The translations under genes and the position numbers were made by a program. DNA of 20,101 nt from DATMNI01 sp035570275 (GTDB lineage: Bacteria; Acidobacteriota; Terriglobia; Bryobacterales; Bryobacteraceae), in contig DATMNI010000189.1 of assembly GCA_035570275.1 (NCBI GenBank), positions 1 to 20,101 on the forward strand. The letters run 5' to 3'. The notes beneath the pieces are model-generated. The model did no database searches and was not told where the DNA came from. It saw nothing but the letters and a program-made list of their open reading frames with translations. Of this stretch, positions 15,245-20,101 are shown one piece after another (within the stretch, counting starts at the first letter, position 1; every line of letters begins with the position of its first letter).

Positions 15245-15943
15245 ATGGCAGCAAGCAGCACATCGTCGGGGTTTCACACCCGAATTGAAGATATACTATC
15301 GCATTTACCGGTCTCCGGCACCACGGAGTTCGGCAAGGGTCAGATGATTTATGGCCAGGATAAGCTTTCGGAGAGTATCTATCTGGTGATTTCGGGCAAA
15401 GTCGGGATCTCGCAGATAGCCGAAAACGGCAGCGAGGTGCTGCTGGAAATCGTCCAGCCCGACGGGTTGTTTGGCGAGTCGGCTTTCCTCGACTTTTCCC
15501 GCCGGAGCGAACAGGCCACAGCCATCGAAAGGGCTAAGTTGATGACTTGGGCAGTTTCCGACATGGAAGACCTGGTTATGAAACGGCCCCGCCTGGCGGT
15601 GGGTATGCTGCAGATCCTGGCGCAGCGCAACGCCGACTTCACGCGCCGCATCGAGAGCCTGGCGGTCGACAGTGTGGAACGGCGGCTCGCCCGCTCGCTC
15701 CTTCACTTTTCGGAGCGGTTAGGCAGCCCGGAGGCGGACGGATCGGTTCGGATGATGCCCTTTACCCACGAGATGCTGTCACGGTACGTCGGCACCACGC
15801 GGGAAGTGGTCACCCAATATATGAACCGGTTCCGGAACCAGGGCTATCTGACGTATTCGCGGCAAGGTATCCACCTCTATCGCGATGCTCTACGAACAGT
15901 GTTCGAAAGAAGCAGTTCCCTCTCGGCTGGGACAAGCAGCTAA
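15245..15943 (+). CDS. Crp/Fnr family transcriptional regulator
   Basis: A 232-residue protein. Residues 20-115 form a cyclic-nucleotide-binding-like beta-roll (IYLVISGKVGISQ, then DGLFGESAFLDFSRRSEQATAIE, with E78 and R86/R87 near the phosphate-binding cassette position). Residues 120-140 form the dimer helix, and 173-202 a winged helix-turn-helix (FTHEMLSRYVGTTREVVTQY). There are no cysteines, so an Fnr-type iron-sulfur cluster is excluded. Ligand binding (cAMP, cGMP or none) cannot be told. The ribosome site GGAGG (15232-15236), eight bases before the ATG, is strong. It follows the GH130 gene by 51 bases and may belong to the same transcript, possibly as a local regulator. Three bases after its stop begins a hairpin repeat that may end or stabilise the transcript. 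Confidence 0.92.
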   Translation: MAASSTSSGFHTRIEDILSHLPVSGTTEFGKGQMIYGQDKLSESIYLVISGKVGISQIAENGSEVLLEIVQPDGLFGESAFLDFSRRSEQATAIERAKLMTWAVSDMEDLVMKRPRLAVGMLQILAQRNADFTRRIESLAVDSVERRLARSLLHFSERLGSPEADGSVRMMPFTHEMLSRYVGTTREVVTQYMNRFRNQGYLTYSRQGIHLYRDALRTVFERSSSLSAGTSS

Positions 15944-15945
15944 GA

Positions 15946-16062
15946 TGTGGGGCAGGTTGGTAACCGGTTGGTAACCTGCCGCGGATTGTCAATCCGCCTG
16001 TCGCACCTGAGGGCAAGGCTTGCAACGCGGGGCGGCTCGCTGCCGTAGTCTGCCTCCACAAG
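15946..16062. repeat. REPIN-like composite hairpin repeat, degenerate copy
   Basis: It shares with 19825-19968 the run TGTGGGGCAGGTTG, the hairpin GCGGATTGTCAATCCGC (15981-15997), the following CCTGTCGCACCT, the stretch CAACGCGGGGC, CTCGCTGCCG and a right end CTGCCTCCACAAG in place of CTGCCCCACAAG. The first hairpin (15952-15979) is enlarged by a tandem duplication of GGTTGGTAACC (15956-15966 and 15967-15977). The inner mirror hairpins of the right half are missing. It lies between the Crp-like gene and the WxxGxW-like gene. Confidence 0.88.
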
Positions 16063-16166
16063 GTTTTAGCCATCCCACATGTACCTAATGGCACTTATAC
16101 CTTGGCAAGCAACGTGCCCGCTGTGATTCCTGTGCACTATGTCATCGAGCCAAAAGGAGTTGAAAC

Positions 16167-16565
16167 GTGAAAACTAAATGGATTGTAATGATGCTATTGG
16201 CAGCGGGGGTTGTCTTTGCCCAGGTTTCCATCGGAGTGAGAATCGGGGCGCCGCCGCCGGTTCGGGAACTTAGGGTTCAGCCACGAAGCCCCGGCGACGG
16301 ATATGCCTGGATCGCCGGCTACTGGTACCCCGTGGGTAACCGTTATAAGTGGCACGACGGATACTGGACCCGTCCAGCCTATTCCGGCGCACGCTGGGTC
16401 TCACCTCATCATGATGGAGAGCGCTACTTTGACGGCTACTGGGATGGCGATCGCGGCCACATCGCGCACGACCATCGGTGGGACCGCGACCATGACCACA
16501 ACCGGGACTTCAATCGGGACCATGAGCGCGACCATGAGCGCGACCACGAGCACGACCGCCAGTAG
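16167..16565 (+). CDS. Secreted WxxGxW/YxxWxxGxW-like small protein with His/Asp/Arg-rich tail
   Basis: A 132-residue protein with a signal peptide (residues 1-19, MKTKWIVMMLLAAGVVFAQV). The central part carries repeated aromatic motifs: YAWIAGYWYPVGNRY, KWHDGYWTRPAY and YFDGYWDGD. These resemble the YXWGXW/WxxGxW repeats of small outer-envelope proteins (BcpO-related). The last 35 residues are almost only His, Asp, Arg, Glu and Asn (HDHNRDFNRDHERDHERD), built in part from a 12-bp DNA repeat (16518-16553). Such a tail could bind metal ions or nucleic acid, but this is inference. The GTG start at 16167 is supported by AAAAGGAG (16152-16159), seven bases upstream. It lies upstream of the SYLF and OmpA genes, with a 313-base gap, suggesting its own promoter. 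Confidence 0.8.
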   Translation: MKTKWIVMMLLAAGVVFAQVSIGVRIGAPPPVRELRVQPRSPGDGYAWIAGYWYPVGNRYKWHDGYWTRPAYSGARWVSPHHDGERYFDGYWDGDRGHIAHDHRWDRDHDHNRDFNRDHERDHERDHEHDRQ

Positions 16566-16878
16566 CAGACTCAACTGGTTGACAGGAGTTCCGGCGCAGC
16601 AGGCGGCCCTTCGCCTGGATCCGACGGGACTCCTCCGCAAACGCAAACCCTGCACTTTCCATAACAGAACCTGCATCTGCCGCAGCCGCCAGGCCCTTGC
16701 TTCAACACCCGTGGTTAGCCGCAATTGTCTAAGTCACCTCACAACCCCTTAGCCTGCACAGTGCCGGCGTTACCCGCAGCCGGACGGCGTTACCCGAGCC
16801 GGGCGGCCGGGGATGGTGCCCACCGTGCACTAGCAGACAGGTCACAACATATTTGTCCGACAAGGAAGAGGTAAGAAA
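16566..16878 (+). other. 313-base intergenic region
   Basis: No gene is seen. It contains a 20-bp direct repeat (16765-16804) and a GTGCACTA (16825-16832) that also occurs upstream of the preceding gene (16132-16139). It ends with a good ribosome site (AGGAAGAGG) for the SYLF gene. It probably holds that gene's promoter, but no clear -35/-10 pair was identified. Confidence 0.5.
16765..16804. repeat. 20-bp tandem repeat, two units
   Basis: CGGCGTTACCCG occurs at 16765-16776 and 16785-16796, each followed by an AGCCGG-containing segment, giving a 20-bp period. It lies 75-114 bases upstream of the SYLF gene. Confidence 0.65.
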
Positions 16879-17553
16879 ATGAAATTCGCGATTCTAGCCG
16901 GTTTGGCACTCACTACATCGTTGCTGGCGATCGACAAGGCGCCCGCCAAGCGGCTGGCAGAGGCTGCGTCGGTCTTCTCGGAGGTCATGGCGGCACCCGA
17001 CAAGGGGATTCCGCAGGATCTCCTTGAGAAAGCGCACTGCATCGTCATTGTTCCATCACTGAAGACCGCGGCATTCCTGGTCGGCGGGAAATTTGGGAAG
17101 GGGTATCTGTCCTGCCGTAACAAGAGCGGTCCTGGCTGGTCGGCCCCCGCCACGGTTCGCATCGAGGGCGGTAGCGTGGGCTTTCAGATCGGCGGCTCTA
17201 CCACAGACCTGATCATGCTGGTTATGTCGGAACGCGGAGCGGACAAGCTGCTGTCAAGCAAGTTCACCCTGGGCGCCGAAGGCTCGGTCGCCGCCGGCCC
17301 GGTCGGACGGACAGCGACGGCTCAAACCGACGCCCAAATGCATGCGGAGATTCTTTCGTGGTCGCGTTCACAAGGCCTGTTTGCCGGCCTGGCTCTGGAA
17401 GGAGCTACCCTGCGGCAGGATCTGGATGACAACGCCACGCTGTATGGCCATAAACTGGAGAACCGGGACATCGTGACCAACGGAAGGCCTGCGCCCAAGT
17501 CGGCCGCGCCCCTGATGGCTCTCCTGAACGAGCACTCGGCGCGAGAGCGTTAG
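16879..17553 (+). CDS. SYLF-domain (Ysc84-type) lipid-binding protein
   Basis: A 224-residue exported protein. Residues 1-17 form a signal peptide (MKFAILAGLALTTSLLA). The rest follows the SYLF/Ysc84 pattern: an N-terminal helix (RLAEAASVFSEVMAAPDKGIP), LLEKAHCIVIVPSLKTAAFLVGG, FGKGYLSCR, GWSAPATVRIEGGSVGFQIG, TDLIMLVMSERGADKLL, FTLGAEGSVAAGPVGR and a final SWSRSQGLFAGLALEGATL. In eukaryotes this domain binds phosphoinositides; in bacteria, family proteins are periplasmic and poorly characterised. AGGAAGAGG just before the ATG supports the start. It is followed after 34 bases by the OmpA-family gene, so an operon is likely. Confidence 0.92.
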   Translation: MKFAILAGLALTTSLLAIDKAPAKRLAEAASVFSEVMAAPDKGIPQDLLEKAHCIVIVPSLKTAAFLVGGKFGKGYLSCRNKSGPGWSAPATVRIEGGSVGFQIGGSTTDLIMLVMSERGADKLLSSKFTLGAEGSVAAGPVGRTATAQTDAQMHAEILSWSRSQGLFAGLALEGATLRQDLDDNATLYGHKLENRDIVTNGRPAPKSAAPLMALLNEHSARER

Positions 17554-17587
17554 GCGAGTGGGAAGAAGAACGGGAAGCAAGGACAAA

Positions 17588-19399
17588 ATGAAGATCATCG
17601 GTACGTTCCTGACAGTATGTGGACTTGTGGCGGCCCAGGCGCCGCAAGCTCCGAACCCGGTTCAGCAGTCAACCGAGAATGCGGCCAGGACGACCGCTGG
17701 CGCGATGCCTATCTATCGCGTCACGGTAATAGCCCGGACCACGAAGGCGATTAATTACAATCACCGCAGCGGATCCACTAACATCGATTTCCGCGGAACG
17801 CCGCTCTTACCCGAGGCCCGCGGCGAGGCCAGGGTGGAGAGTAAACAGGGCGTGATCAAGATCGACGCGCGCATGGAGAAGCTGCAGCCGGCCACTAAGT
17901 ATGGCCCCGAGTACCTGACCTATGTAATGTGGGCTATCACTCCCGAGGGCCGTGCCACTAACGTTGGCGAGGTGCTCTTGAATGGAGACAAGTCCAAGCT
18001 GGATACGACAGCGGAGCTGCAGTCGTTCGGCTTGATTGTAACTGCTGAGCCCTATTTCGCGGTGACCCAGCCCAGCGACGTGGTAGTCATGGAGAATTTC
18101 GTCAGGCAAGATACCGTCGGAACGATTGAACAGGTGGACGCGAAGTACGAGCTCTTACAGCGGGGCCAGTACACCTTGAATGTGAACCCGGCCGAGATCA
18201 AGCCACTGCGGCTCGACCCGAAGGTGCCACTGGAGTTGTACGAGGCGCGAAATGCCATCCAGATTGCACGCTGGACCGGCGCCGAGAGATACGCCAACGA
18301 TACCTTCCAAAAGGCCCTCATCGGCCTGGAGAATGCGGAGGGCTACCTGATAGGAAAGGGCGGAAAGAAGCCCATTGGCACGGTGGCGCGTGAGGCCGTC
18401 CAAATGGCCGAAGATGCCCGCATCATCACGGTGAAGAAGATCGATTCAGAGCGGTTGGCCGCCGAGCGCCAGGCTGGAGTAGACCGTGAGTTAGTCGCTG
18501 AAAACGGACGGGTTGCGGCACAAGCCGACGCGGCGCGCACTGCGCGCGAGGCCGAAGCGGCGCAGCTTGCGGCACTGGCTGAAGCCGACCGCGTGAAGCG
18601 CGACCACGCCGCCCGGATGGAGGCAGCGCAGGTTGCCAGGGATGCCGATGCGGAGCGTGCCAGGCGTGACAACGCGGCACTGATGGCAGCCGCGCAGGCT
18701 GATGCGGACCGTGCCAGGCGTGACAACGCGGCACTGATAGCCGCCGCGCAGAACGAGGCGGATCGGCTGAAGCTCCAGAACGACGCCAGGACACTGGCCG
18801 CTCAGAACGAAGCGGACCGGCTGAAAATCCAGAACGACGCTAAGGCGGCCGCCGCCCAGAACGAAGCCGACCGGCTGAAACGCGATAGCGACGCGCTGCT
18901 CGACCGCGCCGCCAAGGATAAAGCGCAGGCAGAGGCGGAGAAGGTGGAACTGCGAGCGCAGCTTCTGAGGCAATTCAACGCCATCCTGCAAACCCGCGAC
19001 ACCGCGCGTGGTTTAATCGTGAACATGTCGGATGTCCTTTTTGACACGGCCAAGTTCACCCTGCGGCCTCTGGCGCGCGAGAAACTGGCCAAAGTGGCCG
19101 GCATCGTCTCCGGACATCCGGGACTGAGGCTGGCGGTAGAAGGTCACACCGACAGCGTCGGTGGAGACGACTATAATCAGCGCCTTTCCGAACAACGCGG
19201 CGAGTCTGTGCGCGCCTATCTGACTCAGCAGGGAATGCCGCAGAGTTCGGTCACGGCCAAGGGCTACGGCAAGACGCAGCCGGTGGCTTCCAATGACACG
19301 GCGAGTGGACGCCAGCAGAATCGGCGGGTGGAGATCGTGATCTCAGGCGATGTGATTGGCACGGAGATCACCATCACGCCAGTCGTCGTGGTCAGGTAA
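17588..19399 (+). CDS. OmpA-family protein with long coiled-coil repeat region
   Basis: A 603-residue envelope protein. A signal peptide (about residues 1-17, MKIIGTFLTVCGLVAAQ) is followed by a globular region (about 40-240), a helical segment resembling DUF4398 (YEARNAIQIARWTGAERYAN), an Ala/Glu/Arg/Asp-rich coiled coil (about 280-465) with 18-residue repeats, and a C-terminal OmpA peptidoglycan-binding domain (about 475-590) with FDTAKFTLRPLAREKL, VEGHTDSVGGDDYNQRLSEQR and GRQQNRRVEIVI. The OmpA domain binds the peptidoglycan stem peptide, so the protein probably spans the periplasm with the coiled coil as a rod. ATG at 17588 is preferred for its signal peptide and AAGGA site; GTG at 17558, five bases after the SYLF stop, is an alternative. 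Probably co-transcribed with the SYLF gene. Confidence 0.9.
   Translation: MKIIGTFLTVCGLVAAQAPQAPNPVQQSTENAARTTAGAMPIYRVTVIARTTKAINYNHRSGSTNIDFRGTPLLPEARGEARVESKQGVIKIDARMEKLQPATKYGPEYLTYVMWAITPEGRATNVGEVLLNGDKSKLDTTAELQSFGLIVTAEPYFAVTQPSDVVVMENFVRQDTVGTIEQVDAKYELLQRGQYTLNVNPAEIKPLRLDPKVPLELYEARNAIQIARWTGAERYANDTFQKALIGLENAEGYLIGKGGKKPIGTVAREAVQMAEDARIITVKKIDSERLAAERQAGVDRELVAENGRVAAQADAARTAREAEAAQLAALAEADRVKRDHAARMEAAQVARDADAERARRDNAALMAAAQADADRARRDNAALIAAAQNEADRLKLQNDARTLAAQNEADRLKIQNDAKAAAAQNEADRLKRDSDALLDRAAKDKAQAEAEKVELRAQLLRQFNAILQTRDTARGLIVNMSDVLFDTAKFTLRPLAREKLAKVAGIVSGHPGLRLAVEGHTDSVGGDDYNQRLSEQRGESVRAYLTQQGMPQSSVTAKGYGKTQPVASNDTASGRQQNRRVEIVISGDVIGTEITITPVVVVR
18651..18898 (+). repeat. 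54-bp tandem repeats encoding an 18-residue coiled-coil unit
   Basis: Within the OmpA-family gene, GTGCCAGGCGTGACAACGCG recurs exactly 54 bases apart (18657 and 18711). The codons for AAQNEADRLK recur at 18743, 18797 and 18851, also 54 bases apart. The 18-residue unit (7+11) fits a coiled coil with mixed heptad and hendecad pattern. High identity of the first pair at DNA level suggests recent duplication. Confidence 0.85.
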
Positions 19400-19514
19400 C
19401 TGTGAGTGGCACCGGCGGGGCACCCTCCGGGTCCGCCTGTGTTGCTTGGGTGGCCGGGCTCGAAGGCTTCAAAACCTCACAGGCCAGGAGGCCCATGCCA
19501 AAAAGGAGAACACG

Positions 19515-19784
19515 ATGCGCGACAGACCCGTTGGCACGGTATTTCGCGAAGGCGACGAAGTAGTGCTGGCCGAGGGCACATACCAGGGCACCCAGGGCGT
19601 CTTTCTCCGGCTCAGAGAAGACGTCAACTGGGCGGACGTTACGGGCCGCGATGGCAGCGTTCGAAGCCACCCGGTGGCATGGCTGGACCACTCCACGGCC
19701 ACAAACGGCCCTCCGGAGGTCGAAGCGTGGGAAGGCGAGGGTGGAGCAGCAAGCAAGGCAGGTAGTGCGGGCGCAGGGCAGTAA
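19515..19784 (+). CDS. 89-residue KOW/SH3-like small protein
   Basis: A small protein starting at ATG 19515 behind AAGGAG (19503-19508, six bases spacing). The N-terminal 60 residues form a likely small beta-barrel: FREGDEVVLAEGTYQGTQGV, then FLRLREDVNWADV and SHPVAWLDHS, which resembles KOW/SH3-like folds (G-D-x-V-x-L-x-x-G-x-Y-x-G-x-x-G). The tail (about 62-89) is Gly/Ala/Glu-rich and probably disordered. There is no signal peptide, so it is cytoplasmic. KOW-like domains often bind RNA or ribosomal protein partners, but no specific role can be assigned. It follows the OmpA gene by 115 bases and may share its transcript. Confidence 0.8.
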   Translation: MRDRPVGTVFREGDEVVLAEGTYQGTQGVFLRLREDVNWADVTGRDGSVRSHPVAWLDHSTATNGPPEVEAWEGEGGAASKAGSAGAGQ

Positions 19785-19824
19785 GCTACGGTTGAACGAT
19801 GGGTTCAACAGCGCGGCGGCGGCA

Positions 19825-19968
19825 TGTGGGGCAGGTTGTTAACCTGCGGCGGATTGGCAATCCGCCTGTCGCACCTTGCGGGCGAGACGCCAACGCGGGG
19901 CTGGCTCGCTGCCGCATCGCGCCCCGGCGGATTAACAATCCGCCGCAGATTGACAATCTGCCCCACAA
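19825..19968. repeat. REPIN-like composite hairpin repeat, near-intact copy
   Basis: Four short hairpins are arranged in mirror order: GCAGGTTGTTAACCTGC (19831-19847), GGCGGATTGGCAATCCGCC (19848-19866), a 59-base spacer, GGCGGATTAACAATCCGCC (19926-19944) and GCAGATTGACAATCTGC (19945-19961). They are flanked by TGTGGG on the left and CCCACA on the right. The left 40 or so bases are thus an imperfect inverted copy of the right. Each stem has a three-base loop, and base changes within stems are compensated (GGTT/AACC versus GATT/AATC). This is the architecture of REP doublets (REPINs). It lies 40 bases after the stop of the KOW-like gene. Confidence 0.9.
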
Positions 19969-20101
19969 GCAAAGCGCCCGCGTGGGGCGGGTCCATACGG
20001 GAGAGGAACTTGGATCGTTCCGGCGGCGGTTCGTGGCAGACTGATAGGAGCACAGGTAGCGGAAGTAGGCCGATACTTCAGTGGTGCTGTTAAAACCAAA
20101 C
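19969..20101. other. Right-edge intergenic stretch with no recognised gene
   Basis: Short open frames here run in and out of the REPIN-like repeat and have no ribosome site or recognisable motif. The first 130 bases after the repeat may be the upstream region of a gene beyond the window. Confidence 0.5.

Noticed and set aside
16089..16107. Possible sigma-54 promoter (TGGCAC ... TTGGCA) upstream of the WxxGxW-like gene
   Set aside because: The spacing between the GG and GC elements is wrong for the strict sigma-54 arrangement.
16122..16139. Possible Crp-type site (TGTGA-N6-TGCAC)
   Set aside because: Only the left half matches the Crp consensus; the right half does not read TCACA.
19400..19482. 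7-bp inverted repeat CTGTGAG/CTCACAG between the OmpA and KOW-like genes
   Set aside because: The arms are 69 bases apart and the length is within chance expectation; no T-run follows.
19805..20053. Overlapping small open frames on both strands across the REPIN-like repeat
   Set aside because: They are translations of the hairpin repeat itself (repeated RRI-NPP-type peptides), and have no ribosome sites.

Overview
The window reads as chromosomal DNA of a GC-rich, Gram-negative-type bacterium, most likely an acidobacterium of the Solibacter/Bryobacter kind. This is an inference from family resemblance: a class D-like sortase, a DUF3494 protein with a PTLSTWG C-terminal anchor, a CheB-CheR-PAS-histidine kinase fusion, SYLF and OmpA envelope proteins, and REP-type hairpin repeats. 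No rRNA, tRNA, transposase, phage gene or CRISPR array was seen.

Layout. (1) 1-5843, plus strand: the 3' part of a sortase gene, an Rcp1-like response regulator, a 1278-residue CheB-CheR-PAS-kinase fusion, and directly behind it a short sensorless histidine kinase related to the fusion's kinase end. (2) 6096-9765, minus strand: a secreted DUF3494/Ig-like protein, whose start is fixed by a strong AGGAGG site; an AI-2E-type permease with a cobalamin-binding-like C-terminal domain; and a 57-residue two-helix membrane protein. (3) 9766-11047: about 1.3 kb with no convincing gene, holding a 17-bp perfect inverted repeat and a 16-bp tandem repeat. (4) 11048-15943, plus strand: a tightly packed run of a DksA/TraR zinc-finger protein, a GT4 glycosyltransferase fused to an (alpha/alpha)6-like domain, a GH130-type glycoside phosphorylase/hydrolase, and a Crp/Fnr-type regulator. 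(5) 16167-19784, plus strand: four small to medium genes, three with export signals (a WxxGxW-like protein with a His/Asp/Arg-rich tail, a SYLF protein and an OmpA-family protein with 18-residue coiled-coil repeats), followed by an 89-residue KOW-like protein.

Two copies of a composite hairpin repeat (REPIN-like) lie at 15946-16062 and 19825-19968 and bracket the envelope-protein genes. The right-hand copy is nearly intact, with four short hairpins in mirror order. The left-hand copy has an 11-bp duplication and a decayed right end.

Functionally, region 1 looks like a phosphorelay hub (two kinases, one stand-alone receiver). Region 4 looks like a regulated glycan (possibly mannoside) synthesis and turnover unit. 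Region 5 is cell-envelope maintenance. The most unusual items are the REPIN-like pair, the GT4-GH130 operon with its two regulator-like flanking genes, the permease with a degenerate B12-binding domain, and the kinase pair that appears to come from a partial duplication.
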